The notes: generated by a model from the letters alone, not told the origin. DNA of 64,000 nt from Pantoea sp. RIT-PI-b (GCF_001187905.1 NZ_LGIS01000020.1:62001-126000); one strand, 5' to 3'. Counted from the stretch's first letter, positions 9,419 through 19,711 are shown. Made by a program: numbers and translations.

Positions 9419-10732
9419 TTACAGCGGTCGATGCGCGGTTTCTTTCGCTTTCCACAGCGCGAACAGCGTAATCAGTAACGCCAGGCTGACGTACAGTGAC
9501 ACCCACAGCGTGCTACCCATCTCTTTGTAGAGCGAAGTAATGATCAGCGGAGCAAAACCGCCACCGATAATCCCCGCCAGCGTATAAGCCAGCGACGATC
9601 CGGCATAGCGCACATGGCTGGGGAACTGCTCCGTGACAAACGCCGCCTGCGGTCCGTACATCACCGCATGAATCAACAGCCCGCCAATCACCGCCAGCAC
9701 AATCAGAATCGGCTGCGAGCTATCAAGCAATACAAAGAACACAAACGACCAGACGATGGCCAGCAGCGCACCGGCGATATACACCGGCCGACGGCCTAGC
9801 TTGTCGGAGAGCGCACCAAACATCGGTACGGTAATCGCATTGCCGATCGCGCCCAGCATGGTGGCCATTAACGCCAGCGGACGCGGCAGCTGCAGCACCG
9901 TGGTGACGTAAGTCAGGGTAAAAACCACCACCAGCGCATACAGCACATCCGAACCGATGCGTGAGCCGCCAGCAATCAACAGCTCGCGCGGATAGCGCAC
10001 AAACACCTCTTTCAGCGGCGTATGGGTGGTTTTCTCTGCCTGCTGCATCGCCACAAAGGTCGGTGTCTCTTCAACGCCGCGACGCAGCCAGAGGCCAAAC
10101 ATCACCAGCAGCAAACTCAGCAGGAACGGAATGCGCCATCCCCATGCCTGGAACTGCTCGCCGCTCAAAGCCACCGTCACCAGCGTGATGAAGCCGGTGC
10201 CAATCAAGGTACCGCAAGATGGACCCACCTGGGCAAACGAAGCATTGCGACCGCGCTTATCCGCGTCGCCGTGCTCCATCGACAGCAGCACCGCGCCGGC
10301 CCATTCGCCGCCGAGGGCAATGCCCTGAATAAAGCGCAGCGCCACCAGCAGCACCGGACTCCAGATGCCCCACACCGCATAGCCCGGCAGCAAGCCCATT
10401 AGCGCGGTGGTCACACCCATAATCACCAGCGTGGTGATCAGCACCGCTTTTCGTCCGGCGATATCGCCAAGATGGCCGAAGATCAGGCCGCCCACCGGAC
10501 GCGAAACGTAACCGACCGCATAGGTGGAAAACGCCAGAATAGTGCCGACCAGCGGATCGAAACTGGGGAAAAACACATGGTTAAACACCAGCGCCGCCAT
10601 GATGTTGTAGACCGTAAAGTCATACCACTCCAGCGCCGTGCCAATCGAGCTGGCCGCTGCGAGGCGACCGGTTTTGGTGTGGCTGGCTGGCTCGCCAGTG
10701 GCGTGCTGCAATGTCGAATCGGTATTAGCCAT
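9419..10732 (-). CDS. MFS transporter, metabolite:H+ symporter (MHS) family
   Basis: 437 residues with twelve predicted membrane segments. The N-terminal SSIGTALEWYDFTVYN and the loop motif GHLGDIAGRKAVL are hallmarks of the MHS branch (ShiA, KgtP, ProP), which imports small carboxylates, betaines and hydroaromatics. Last gene of a four-gene operon on the minus strand; its start overlaps the preceding gene by 8 bases. It probably imports the substrate, or a related acid, handled by the amidase and DUF2848 protein upstream. Confidence 0.88.
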   Translation of the reverse strand: MANTDSTLQHATGEPASHTKTGRLAAASSIGTALEWYDFTVYNIMAALVFNHVFFPSFDPLVGTILAFSTYAVGYVSRPVGGLIFGHLGDIAGRKAVLITTLVIMGVTTALMGLLPGYAVWGIWSPVLLVALRFIQGIALGGEWAGAVLLSMEHGDADKRGRNASFAQVGPSCGTLIGTGFITLVTVALSGEQFQAWGWRIPFLLSLLLVMFGLWLRRGVEETPTFVAMQQAEKTTHTPLKEVFVRYPRELLIAGGSRIGSDVLYALVVVFTLTYVTTVLQLPRPLALMATMLGAIGNAITVPMFGALSDKLGRRPVYIAGALLAIVWSFVFFVLLDSSQPILIVLAVIGGLLIHAVMYGPQAAFVTEQFPSHVRYAGSSLAYTLAGIIGGGFAPLIITSLYKEMGSTLWVSLYVSLALLITLFALWKAKETAHRPL

Positions 10733-11360
10733 GAGCCATCTCCTGTTTCGTTAACTGCCAGCTGAGGGCATAAAGTTGTACATCCGCGTTGAGGGTGGCA
10801 GCGGCAGCGGCAGCCAGCGTTTTGCACACCTGCGCATCGCGACAGGTCAGCAGCAGCATCGGCTGCATCGGGCGGCTTTCGCGGTTTTCGCGCGGCAGCG
10901 GTGAGCTCAGCGTGGTGTCGGGCGTCAGCAAACGTGAGGCGATGTAGCCCGGCGCGTGCTGCACGCTGTTTTGCCAATCGCCCAGCAATGCAACATCCGT
11001 ACCGGCTGGCAACGTCAGCACCGCCAGATGGCTGCCGCTGCCTTGACCATGCTGGTGAGAGATGGCGCATACCCGGCGCATCGGGTTGATCATCTTGTTG
11101 AGGTTTTTCACCGACCATTCGGTCTGGCGCGTGAAGGCAGCGTGATAATCGGCGCTGGTAAAGGCTTCCAGCGATGCGGTCTCATACAGGCCGAGATACT
11201 TACGCTCGGCATCGATCGACTGATAGCGCGTGCCGCTGAGAAATCCAGCGATCGCCACGCGCTCTTCAACGTGCTCATGGTCATACCATTGGTTGAAATC
11301 CGCTTCATCTGCAGCATCGATATTGGTGGCGACAAACAGCATGCCGTGGGGTTGAGTCAT
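10725..11360 (-). CDS. DUF4286/EthD-like protein with two ferredoxin-like halves
   Basis: 211 residues. The first half (about 1-100) has the dimeric alpha-beta-barrel look: NQWYDHEHVEERVAIAGFLSGTRYQ followed by YLGLYET, typical of DUF4286 and EthD-like proteins. The second half looks like a diverged repeat. There is no signal peptide. Such proteins occur in catabolic operons, sometimes as small-molecule isomerase-like or cofactor-free enzymes, but the function is unknown. Lies between the amidase (2-base gap) and the transporter (8-base overlap). Confidence 0.65.
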   Translation of the reverse strand: MTQPHGMLFVATNIDAADEADFNQWYDHEHVEERVAIAGFLSGTRYQSIDAERKYLGLYETASLEAFTSADYHAAFTRQTEWSVKNLNKMINPMRRVCAISHQHGQGSGSHLAVLTLPAGTDVALLGDWQNSVQHAPGYIASRLLTPDTTLSSPLPRENRESRPMQPMLLLTCRDAQVCKTLAAAAAATLNADVQLYALSWQLTKQEMAHG

Positions 11361-11362
11361 GA

Positions 11363-12706
11363 TCAGCTACTCCGTTTCAGGGTGGTTTCAAGCGCGGCAG
11401 CCCAGCTGAGTAATGCAGCATCGTTGCCATGGGTTGAGGACAGCATCAGGCCAACCGGCGCAGCGCCGGGTTGATGACAAGGCAGAGAAATTGAGCAGCC
11501 ATCGAGCATGTTGATCACGCTGGTGTTGCGCAGCATCAGCATGTTGACCTGCATGTAACGCGCGGGGTCGTCGAGTTCGGCAAGGGTAGGGGCGATCAGC
11601 GGCACCGTCGGCATTAAGATGCCGTCGAACGGCGCCACGGCGTTTTCCACACGCTGCTGCCAGTCGGCGCGCAGCTGATAAAGCTCGGCGGCATCCGCGG
11701 CATTCAGCAAGCTGCCGCGTTTGATGCGCGTCAGAACCTGCGGATCGTAGGCGTCAGGCTGGGACAGCGCGTACGCCTGATGCCACTGCCAGGCTTCCCA
11801 GGCGGTAATGCCGCCGCGCGCGTTCATCGTATCCAGCTCCGCCAGCTCATCGAGCGGCAGTTCGGTTAGCTGCACACCCTGGGCGCGCAGCACCTCGAGC
11901 GCGCGTAGCCAGGCCGCACTGACGTGCTGGTCGAGCCCCGCCAGCACGCGCGTTTGTGGAATGACGAAATGCGCATCAGAGAGTTCACGCTGATCCATCA
12001 CCAGCGGCTGCTCGGCAATTACGCTATCGAGCAGCCAGCAGCTGCGCACGTCGTGCGCAATCACGCCGATGCTGTCGAGCGACGCCGCCAGCGGCAGGGT
12101 ACCGCGCTGGTCAATGCGGCTGGCGCTGGGTTTAAAGCCGGTTAATCCGCACAGCGCCGCAGGAATACGCACCGAACCGCCGGTATCGGTGCCGACCGCC
12201 GCCCGTCCCTTGCCTCCGGCCCCCGCCACCGCCGCGCCCGACGAGGATCCGCCCGGAATACGCTTCTCAGCACGCTGCCACGGATTGGCGGGCGTGCCGT
12301 AGTGCGGATTGATGCCGAGGCCGGGAAAGGCGAACTCGGTCATGTTGGTTTTGCCGCCGAGGGCCGCGCCGGCCTGTTGCAGCCGTTCAACCATGCTGGC
12401 GTTGGCTGCGGCCGGAGTGCCGTTGCTGAGTAAATGTGAGCCGGCGAGCGTCACTTCTCCGGCAACATCAAACAGATCTTTGATGCTGATCGGCAGGCCA
12501 TCAATCGGGCTGCGCGCCTGACGCTGCTGCCAGCGCGCGCTGGCCTGTTCCGCCTGCTGCTGCGCCTCGGTGGCATATACGCGGGTAAAAACCCGCTGAC
12601 CTTCGCCAGGTTCGGCGGCGATGGCACTCAGCGCATCCTGCGTCAGTTCTGCGGCAGAACCTTGTCCGGCGAGCAGCTGCTGGCTCGCTTGCCATAACGT
12701 CGTCAT
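11363..12706 (-). CDS. Amidase signature family hydrolase
   Basis: 447 residues. The Ser-cisSer-Lys triad is visible: K76 in PISIKDLFD, a serine in GGSSSG (151-156), and the nucleophile S177 in GTDTGGSVRIPA. It hydrolyses a C-N amide bond in the cytoplasm; the substrate cannot be predicted from the signature. It is not GatA, since the partner GatB/GatC genes are absent and the operon is catabolic. Follows the DUF2848 gene by 12 bases. Confidence 0.9.
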   Translation of the reverse strand: MTTLWQASQQLLAGQGSAAELTQDALSAIAAEPGEGQRVFTRVYATEAQQQAEQASARWQQRQARSPIDGLPISIKDLFDVAGEVTLAGSHLLSNGTPAAANASMVERLQQAGAALGGKTNMTEFAFPGLGINPHYGTPANPWQRAEKRIPGGSSSGAAVAGAGGKGRAAVGTDTGGSVRIPAALCGLTGFKPSASRIDQRGTLPLAASLDSIGVIAHDVRSCWLLDSVIAEQPLVMDQRELSDAHFVIPQTRVLAGLDQHVSAAWLRALEVLRAQGVQLTELPLDELAELDTMNARGGITAWEAWQWHQAYALSQPDAYDPQVLTRIKRGSLLNAADAAELYQLRADWQQRVENAVAPFDGILMPTVPLIAPTLAELDDPARYMQVNMLMLRNTSVINMLDGCSISLPCHQPGAAPVGLMLSSTHGNDAALLSWAAALETTLKRSS

Positions 12707-12718
12707 AAAGAATCCTTA

Positions 12719-13399
12719 TCAGGCGATGACCGGCAACGCGCCGGTAATGTAGGTGTGTTCCAGCGTGCGATTCAGCACCGGATCGTGCAGTGCCATGCGG
12801 AATTCACTCGCTGGACGAATGCCGCCGATGGCGCTCAGCGTGCCGCACGACATGGCAAAGCCTTCCTCCACCTGGCGATCGGCGAAATAGCGCTGCAACA
12901 GATCGATTGGCGTGAGCAGCGATGACAGCGCACCCTGTTGATAGGTGACCCAATCGCCGTTCACTCTGATCCAGGCGCGCAGTTCCAGCTGGTCCCAATG
13001 CGCTTTCACCTCGGACATGCGCCAGGCATGACCGGCAACCGGCTTGATACACGCCTGTTTGGAAAGCGCCACGCTGAAGGTTTCCAGATGGCGATCGGTG
13101 TGATCGGAAATCAGCGAAACCCAGTATTCGCCGCGGTGGAAAAACACAAAGGGTTCGGCTTCGCCAGAGGTCTGTTCGCCGACCACTTCCAGCCGGGTTT
13201 GCTGAGTGAGCTGGTTAGTGGCGACGCGGTAAAACAGCGGCACTGCACCAGGAGCGGGCACGCCAAGTGCCTCCAGCTCCCTGATATGGTGCAGCACCGC
13301 AGCCTGATCGCGGCCAACCCAGCCGGCAATCACCAGCGCATTAACCTCTACATCCAGCACTGCGGCGTCTGCGTAATCAGTCGTGAAGCGTAATTGCAT
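12719..13399 (-). CDS. DUF2848 protein (fumarylacetoacetase-like)
   Basis: Start set at the ATG at 13399, which has GGAGATTTAGCC in front; this gives 226 residues. The protein matches the DUF2848 pattern: AGWVGRDQAAVLHHIRELEALGVPAPGAVP near the N-terminus and SCGTLSAIGGIRPASEF near the C-terminus. This family is related to fumarylacetoacetate hydrolase, suggesting C-C or C-N hydrolysis on a keto acid. First gene of the amidase operon, divergent from the GntR regulator. Confidence 0.8.
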   Translation of the reverse strand: MQLRFTTDYADAAVLDVEVNALVIAGWVGRDQAAVLHHIRELEALGVPAPGAVPLFYRVATNQLTQQTRLEVVGEQTSGEAEPFVFFHRGEYWVSLISDHTDRHLETFSVALSKQACIKPVAGHAWRMSEVKAHWDQLELRAWIRVNGDWVTYQQGALSSLLTPIDLLQRYFADRQVEEGFAMSCGTLSAIGGIRPASEFRMALHDPVLNRTLEHTYITGALPVIA

Positions 13400-13425
13400 G
13401 GCTAAATCTCCAGAGTTGAAATGCG

Positions 13426-13439
13426 TGTGAAATTTCACA
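13426..13439. promoter_or_regulatory. Perfect palindrome in the divergent promoter region
   Basis: TGTGAAATTTCACA lies between the DUF2848 start and the GntR start, and a further GAAAT/ATTTC repeat follows. The 4-base spacer between TGTGA and TCACA is too short for CRP (which needs 6). It is a good candidate operator for the adjacent GntR regulator. Confidence 0.5.
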
Positions 13440-13513
13440 GTAATTTCAATCTAGCCATTTTCATGCCAGGTTTTTGTGTAAGATGTCTCAGTTACCTAAT
13501 AAGGATGCGCGTG

Positions 13514-14188
13514 ATGAGTAATGATATTGCTGAAAATGTGAGCTCGCCGACCCAGCCGAAGAGCCTTTCTCTCAACGAACGGGCGTATCTGGCGTTTAAG
13601 CACCGGCTGATCACGCTGCGTTACAAGCCCGGTGACTATCTGAATATCGCGCAGGTGATGGATGACCTTGAGATGGGCAGAACGCCGGTGAATCAGGCGG
13701 TGCATCGGCTGGAAACGGAAGGGTTACTGCAAATTATTCCACGCAAAGGGGTGATGGTTTCACCGCTATCGATTGATGATGCGCTGGAGTTAATTGAGGT
13801 GCGTTTAGTCAACGAGGCGCTGTGTTTGCGTTTGGCCTCGCAGCGCGTTAATCCGACGCAGATTGCTTATTTGCGCGCAATGAATCAGCGCATTGCCGAC
13901 GCCAGCGCGGCGCGCGACCGGGAACAGATGATGTTGCTGGACCGCGAATTCCACCAGCTGCTGGCGGACATCGCTGCCAATGGACGCCTGGCCGATATCC
14001 TCAGCATCATCCATGCGCAGGCGCAGCGTTTCTGGGCGACAACGCTCTCCAGCGCTGCGCATATGAATGAAGTGATCGCCGAACATGAAGCGATTATCGC
14101 CGCGCTGGAGCAGGGCGATGCCGAGCTGGCCGAAGCCGCCGCGCGGGTGCACATCTATTCGTTTAAGCAGGCGCTGCTGAATAATTGA
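13514..14188 (+). CDS. GntR-family (FCD-domain) regulator
   Basis: Start placed at the ATG at 13514, 8 bases after AAGGA, giving 224 residues. The winged helix (about 15-80) contains LEMGRTPVNQAVHRLETEGLLQIIPRKGVMV. The C-terminal all-helical FCD domain shows D-x-x-FH (LLDREFHQLL) and later histidines (EVIAEHEAII, ARVHIYSF), which usually hold a metal that binds a carboxylate ligand. It probably represses the divergent amidase operon until the substrate appears. Confidence 0.88.
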   Translation: MSNDIAENVSSPTQPKSLSLNERAYLAFKHRLITLRYKPGDYLNIAQVMDDLEMGRTPVNQAVHRLETEGLLQIIPRKGVMVSPLSIDDALELIEVRLVNEALCLRLASQRVNPTQIAYLRAMNQRIADASAARDREQMMLLDREFHQLLADIAANGRLADILSIIHAQAQRFWATTLSSAAHMNEVIAEHEAIIAALEQGDAELAEAAARVHIYSFKQALLNN

Positions 14189-14217
14189 CGGTGTTTGTGC
14201 GCGGATTATCGTTGAGA

Positions 14218-14607
14218 TCAATACTCTGCCGCTTCTCCTGGCAAAGGCACTGAGAGTTCCATGCCCGCAACGCCGGCATAGAAAATAATCAGCTCGGCAC
14301 TCTCATCGGTAGTGAATCCGCGATGCGCGATATCGATGGATTCATTAAATGCCTCGCCGGCACGGAAGGTTTTACTCTCACCGTTGTCTTTGTCCTCAAT
14401 GGTGAGCGATCCCGACAAAATATAAGCGCTGTTAGGCATCGGATGGGTATGCCACGGTAACTCAGAGTGTGCAGGAATGGTCATCTTCATCACGGTAATT
14501 TCCGGCTTACCCGTCGGATAATTTTCTAATCGCTGACCATTCCAGGCATGCCCGCTCTGGAGCAAGATTTCCGCTGTATTGTGGTCGTAATTGTCAGAAC
14601 GGCTCAT
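14218..14607 (-). CDS. Cytoplasmic cupin-domain protein
   Basis: 129 residues from the ATG at 14607, which has GGGAGC in front; an in-frame ATG 42 bases upstream lacks a good ribosome site. Single cupin with ELPWHTHPMPNSAYILSG as the metal motif. No signal peptide, unlike the cupin at 2581. Convergent with the GntR gene (30-base gap). Function unknown. Confidence 0.78.
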   Translation of the reverse strand: MSRSDNYDHNTAEILLQSGHAWNGQRLENYPTGKPEITVMKMTIPAHSELPWHTHPMPNSAYILSGSLTIEDKDNGESKTFRAGEAFNESIDIAHRGFTTDESAELIIFYAGVAGMELSVPLPGEAAEY

Positions 14608-14820
14608 TGGCGCTCCCGCGCATAAGTGAGTGCTAAATTTCTTATGCACAGGATAGTGGAAATTGGCGAGGCCGCTTATTCAGTCAAAAAGTGATTAATC
14701 GCTACGCGTTACCCGCAATCCTGCGGGTTAACTGTTGCTCGCTCAGTGAGCATCCCCACTGATCGCCTTACAGATTTGTCAGCGGGATTCAGGAATAGCT
14801 GAGATTTGATGAAATAAAAA
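14608..14820. other. Intergenic region with a small hairpin
   Basis: Between the cupin start and the ychF terminator. It holds a 7-bp hairpin ACCCGCA/TGCGGGT (14711-14728) and a nearby TGCTC/GAGCA repeat, vaguely like enterobacterial intergenic palindromes but too short to assign. No open reading frame of note. Confidence 0.4.
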
Positions 14821-14842
14821 AATCCACGCAATTGCGTGGATT
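14821..14842 (-). terminator. Rho-independent terminator of ychF
   Basis: A perfect 22-base palindrome AATCCACGCAATTGCGTGGATT; on the minus strand it is followed by TTTTTATTT. It lies about 60 bases downstream of the ychF stop. Confidence 0.85.
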
Positions 14843-14902
14843 TAAGGGTGTTTGTCAGCCAGAAGGAGATTCAATGAAATCTCATGCGACTGCTGCGGCC
14901 AT

Positions 14903-15994
14903 TTAGACGTTGAACAGGAAGTTCATCACATCGCCATCTTTAACGATGTACTCTTTACCTTCTGAACGCATCTTGCCGGCTTCTTTCGCGCCTTGTTCGC
15001 CTTTAAAGGCAACAAAGTCATCAAAGGCGATGGTCTGCGCACGAATAAAGCCTTTCTCGAAGTCGGTATGGATTTTACCGGCTGCCTGCGGCGCAGTTGC
15101 ACCAACCGGGATGGTCCATGCACGCACTTCTTTCACGCCAGCGGTGAAGTAAGTTTGCAGGTTCAGCAGTGCATAACCGGCGCGAATCACGCGGTTCAGG
15201 CCCGGCTCTTCCAGACCCAGTTCAGCCATGAACTCGTCGCGCTCGTCATCTTCCAGCTCGGCGATGTCCGACTCAACCGCAGCACACACCGGAACGACGA
15301 CAGAACCTTCGGCTTCGGCAATGGCACGTACCTGATCGAGGTACGGATTGTTTTCGAAACCGTCTTCGTTGACGTTAGCGATGTACATGGTCGGTTTCAG
15401 CGTCAGGAAGCTGAGGTAGCGAATCGCCGCTTTCTCGTCAGCATCCAGCTTCAGTGCGCGCAGCATGCCGGCTTCAGACAGATGCGGCAGGCATTTTTCC
15501 AGCGCAGCCAGCTCAGCTTTAGCATCTTTGTCGCCGCCTTTGGCTTTCTTCTGGCAACGCTGAATAGCACGTTCGCAGGTGTCGAGATCCGACAGCGCCA
15601 GCTCGGTATTGATGACATCAATATCTTCCGCCGGGTTAACTTTGCCGGCAACGTGGATGATGTTGTCGTTCTCGAAGCAGCGCACCACGTGGCCGATGGC
15701 TTCGGTTTCACGGATGTTGGTCAGGAACTGGTTACCCAGGCCTTCACCTTTGGATGCGCCTTTTACCAAACCGGCGATATCGACGAATTCCATGGTGGTT
15801 GGCACCACGCGCTGTGGTTTAACAATCTCGCTCAGCTGATCGAGGCGCAGATCGGGCATTGGCACCACACCGGTGTTTGGCTCGATGGTGCAGAACGGAA
15901 AGTTGGCTGCTTCGATACCCGCTTTAGTCAGCGCGTTGAACAGGGTGGATTTACCGACGTTCGGCAGGCCCACAATACCGCATTTAAATCCCAT
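14903..15994 (-). CDS. ychF: Redox-regulated ATPase/GTPase YchF
   Basis: 363 residues, the standard length. P-loop GLPNVGKST near the N-terminus, [19 protein letters not shown] as the G3 region, and a NVNED segment in place of the canonical NKxD, which explains YchF's preference for ATP over GTP. The C-terminal TGS-like domain contains [10 protein letters not shown]. YchF is an OLA1-type ATPase that binds ribosomes and dampens the oxidative-stress response. Downstream of pth as in E. coli. Confidence 0.97.
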   Translation of the reverse strand: MGFKCGIVGLPNVGKSTLFNALTKAGIEAANFPFCTIEPNTGVVPMPDLRLDQLSEIVKPQRVVPTTMEFVDIAGLVKGASKGEGLGNQFLTNIRETEAIGHVVRCFENDNIIHVAGKVNPAEDIDVINTELALSDLDTCERAIQRCQKKAKGGDKDAKAELAALEKCLPHLSEAGMLRALKLDADEKAAIRYLSFLTLKPTMYIANVNEDGFENNPYLDQVRAIAEAEGSVVVPVCAAVESDIAELEDDERDEFMAELGLEEPGLNRVIRAGYALLNLQTYFTAGVKEVRAWTIPVGATAPQAAGKIHTDFEKGFIRAQTIAFDDFVAFKGEQGAKEAGKMRSEGKEYIVKDGDVMNFLFNV

Positions 15995-16105
15995 GGTCTG
16001 ATTACCTTTCTCACTGAGTGCGCAGCGCTGCAGAGCAGCGCCGACAGATTCAAAAAATTTCGCGCATTATACACAGAATTGCCCTGCGCGGCGCGGGAAT
16101 TGGCC

Positions 16106-16693
16106 TTAGCCAGCCTTGAAGGCGTGCAGGCGGTTCATCGCCTTAATCTTGTCTTCTTTCAGCCACAGCTCGGTGCAGCGCACCGCTTCATCCACGGCAT
16201 CGTCGATCAGCTTTTGTTCGCTGGCCGACGGTTTGCCCAGTACAAAACCGGTCACTTTATTGCGATCGCCCGGATGGCCGATACCGACGCGCAAACGGTG
16301 AAAATTATTGTTATTGCCCAGTTTGCTGATGATATCTTTCAGGCCGTTGTGACCGCCATGGCCGCCGCCTTGTTTGAACTTTGCCACGCCCGGCGGCAAA
16401 TCCAGCTCATCGTGCGCCACCAGAATCTCCTCCGGCGCAATGCGATAAAACGTCGCCATCGCCGCTACGGCTTTGCCACTCAAATTCATAAAGGTGGTGG
16501 GCACCAGCAGGCGCACATCTTCGCCCGCCAATGACAAGCGCGCGGTATAGCCGAAGAATTTGGGTTCATCTTTTAACGACTGATTGTTACGGCTTGCCAG
16601 CAAATCCACATACCAGGCTCCGGCGTTATGGCGCGTTGCGGCGTACTCGGCGCCCGGATTGGCCAACCCTACAATCAGTTTAATGCTGCTCAC
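16106..16693 (-). CDS. pth: Peptidyl-tRNA hydrolase
   Basis: GTG start at 16693 chosen because the protein then begins [14 protein letters not shown], as in E. coli Pth; an upstream in-frame extension is not conserved. 195 residues. Catalytic H22 lies in TRHNAGAW, N12 in ANPG, and the conserved [10 protein letters not shown] and [13 protein letters not shown] follow. It releases peptides from peptidyl-tRNAs that drop off the ribosome, and is essential. The 111-base gap to ychF contains an AT-rich stretch (TTATACACAGAAT) that could be the ychF promoter. Confidence 0.97.
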   Translation of the reverse strand: MSSIKLIVGLANPGAEYAATRHNAGAWYVDLLASRNNQSLKDEPKFFGYTARLSLAGEDVRLLVPTTFMNLSGKAVAAMATFYRIAPEEILVAHDELDLPPGVAKFKQGGGHGGHNGLKDIISKLGNNNNFHRLRVGIGHPGDRNKVTGFVLGKPSASEQKLIDDAVDEAVRCTELWLKEDKIKAMNRLHAFKAG

Positions 16694-16951
16694 GATGTTT
16701 ATCCTGCCTTGCTGCGGAAAGGGCGATAGTTTACTGCCTGACGACACGGATGACAAAGGCCACAAACAGCAGATGATGCCGCTGTGTGACTAATCAATTT
16801 CTATCGAAATCAAGGCGCTGGCAGTAAAGATTTGTCAAAGGTTGTGAAGGATCTGTGATCCTGTACGCAACTTAACCGGTAGGTATTGCCTAAGCTTATG
16901 GCTAGTTAACCATATGTGCTGTTTTGCTTTTTATAAGGATGGAGGTGGATC

Positions 16952-17227
16952 ATGAAACGTCAAAAATGCCGCGTGGTAGGTAATGGTTTGATGTGTCTGG
17001 GTTTACTGACGATGGTGCTCGGTGTCGGTTATTCCATTATTAATCAGCTCCCTTCACTTAACCTACCTCAATTTCTCGCGCACGGCGCCATGTTCAGCAT
17101 CTTTGTTGGCGCGTTGCTGTGGCTGGTGGGTGCCCGCGTCAGCGGACGCGAAAGAGTTGAAGATCGTTATTACTGGTTGCGTCACTACGGCGACAAACGC
17201 TGCCGTCGCAATCACACTTCACACTAA
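16952..17227 (+). CDS. ychH: Stress-induced membrane protein YchH
   Basis: 91 residues, closely matching E. coli YchH through GVGYSIINQLPSLN and LWLVGARVSGRERVEDRYYW. Two membrane segments (about 10-30 and 43-63) with a basic cytoplasmic tail. E. coli ychH is CRP-repressed and induced by toxic chemicals and biofilm conditions. A strong GGAGGT ribosome site precedes the ATG. Its last 4 bases overlap the convergent diguanylate cyclase gene. Confidence 0.93.
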   Translation: MKRQKCRVVGNGLMCLGLLTMVLGVGYSIINQLPSLNLPQFLAHGAMFSIFVGALLWLVGARVSGRERVEDRYYWLRHYGDKRCRRNHTSH

Positions 17228-18399
17228 GTGAGAGCGGTTTCCTGGCGTGGCTGTAACTGTGCAAGATAACGTTCGATACGGTTACGGCCGCTGGCTTTAG
17301 CGTGATACAGCGCTTCATCAGCCAGCGCCAGCAGCGGTGGAAAAGGTTGGCCGGGCTGCACAGCAGTGGCGAAACCAATACTTACGGTGTAGCGCACATC
17401 GTTAGGTTGCGATAGCTGCGTTGCCAATCGAATACGTTCACACACCCGCTGCGCCTGCTCGGCATCGCCTGGAATAATTGCCGCAAATTCCTCACCGCCC
17501 AGACGGGCAAAATGACCTTCCTCCGGCAATAACGCCTGTACCACCTGACAAAAATCGACTAAAACCTGGTCGCCTTGCTGATGCCCAAAGCGATCGTTGA
17601 TGCTTTTGAAATGGTCCAGATCGAAGAGCACCGCGCTGTAAATAAATGGCTGTGACTGACGCGCGCTGCGCAGCACCATTTTATCGGCCTGTTCGAACAG
17701 CGCGCGGCGGTTCCACACGCTGGTGAGCGGATCGTGCATCGAGGCCAGCTTATGGGCGATTTGCGTGCGTTCATTGACCATCGCCAGAATGGTGAAGGTG
17801 AGGCCGATGACAAACAAAATCGATTCAAGAATCACATACACCGAGAAGCTGGAGCCGCCAATGGCGCCGCGTACCGGTGAAGCCACCGCATCATCGAGAA
17901 AGATGCGCGCCACGTGAAACAGCAGATGAATCCACAGCAGAATTTGCGCTGGCCAGAAGGTAACGGTTAACGACGCGCGTACGCGCCACAGCAAGCGGAT
18001 TAGCGCTCCGGTATAGATGATGCACAACAGGCACACCACCAGCACGCGCTTCGGCTGGCTGTAATAAAACTCGGGGAACAGGCACAGAATGGCCCACAGC
18101 AATCCGCCGCCTAACCAGCTGAGTCCAAGGGGTTTTGCACAAAAAATACGGAAGGCATTCAGTAAATTACCGTAGGCAAGCAGTAGCATCACATTGCCAA
18201 GCGCCACCGGCAAAAAATGCAGACCAGCGCTGCGTAAACTGCTGAGAAGCACCGCGGCAAAGGTTAAAACCAGCGCCAGCGTGGTGCAGCCCAGCACGCG
18301 ATCGTATTGCGCACCGACCCAGGCAAAAATCAAAATGATACTTAAAAACCCCAGCACATAGAGCTCGCAAACAAACAGTGTGTAAATGTCGAGAGTCAT
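17224..18399 (-). CDS. Membrane diguanylate cyclase (GGDEF)
   Basis: 391 residues. The N-terminal half (about 1-210) has six or seven membrane segments forming a sensor module I cannot name; the C-terminal half (about 225-385) is a GGDEF domain. The active-site motif is GGEEF (in RLGGEEFAAI), which is catalytically competent. DLDHFKSINDRFGHQQGD and VSIGFA are also present. An RxxD inhibitory site is not obvious five residues before GGEEF. It makes cyclic di-GMP at the inner membrane, favouring sessile behaviour. It sits between ychH and prs, where E. coli has a different gene. Confidence 0.9.
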   Translation of the reverse strand: MTLDIYTLFVCELYVLGFLSIILIFAWVGAQYDRVLGCTTLALVLTFAAVLLSSLRSAGLHFLPVALGNVMLLLAYGNLLNAFRIFCAKPLGLSWLGGGLLWAILCLFPEFYYSQPKRVLVVCLLCIIYTGALIRLLWRVRASLTVTFWPAQILLWIHLLFHVARIFLDDAVASPVRGAIGGSSFSVYVILESILFVIGLTFTILAMVNERTQIAHKLASMHDPLTSVWNRRALFEQADKMVLRSARQSQPFIYSAVLFDLDHFKSINDRFGHQQGDQVLVDFCQVVQALLPEEGHFARLGGEEFAAIIPGDAEQAQRVCERIRLATQLSQPNDVRYTVSIGFATAVQPGQPFPPLLALADEALYHAKASGRNRIERYLAQLQPRQETALT

Positions 18400-18593
18400 A
18401 GTGGTCGGAGCTCTTAGCTAAAGTGTGGAGAAAAATACCATTAATCATTGGACCGCTAAAGGGCAGCAATGCGCGTAGGCAGAAAAGAGTGGATGGCAGC
18501 GAGAATAGCGGATTTTAACGAAATTTATCGCGGAAATATCAGCGGGGAAAGTGGCTTAATCGGTGAGTAAAATGATGGCGGGCAGGCAAAGAA

Positions 18594-18616
18594 AAACCGG
18601 GCACAGGGCCCGGTTT
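18594..18616 (-). terminator. Rho-independent terminator of prs
   Basis: Stem AAACCGGGC (18594-18602) / GCCCGGTTT (18608-18616), followed on the minus strand by further Ts (TTTTTC). It lies 12 bases after the prs stop. Confidence 0.88.
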
Positions 18617-18627
18617 CACACGATGAA

Positions 18628-19647
<1,020 letters not shown>

Positions 19648-19690
19648 TCATACGGGTGTGTTAATGCGCAACGTGCAGTATCTGGAACGT

Positions 19691-19703
19691 GTGACACTGT
19701 CAC
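19691..19703. promoter_or_regulatory. Palindrome in the prs leader
   Basis: GTGACACTGTCAC is a perfect 13-base odd palindrome just after the ispE stop, 116 bases before the prs start. The adjoining ACGGAAACG (19702-19710) resembles half of a PurR operator, and prs is PurR-controlled in E. coli, but the second half does not match well. Confidence 0.35.
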
Positions 19704-19711
19704 GGAAACGC

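Noticed and set aside
13426..13439. CRP site reading of TGTGAAATTTCACA
   Set aside because: CRP needs a 6-base spacer between TGTGA and TCACA; here it is 4. A GntR operator fits better.
14993..16534. 513-codon open frame on the plus strand
   Set aside because: It is antisense to ychF and pth, has no ribosome site or family likeness, and exists because the codon use of those genes leaves the opposite frame open.
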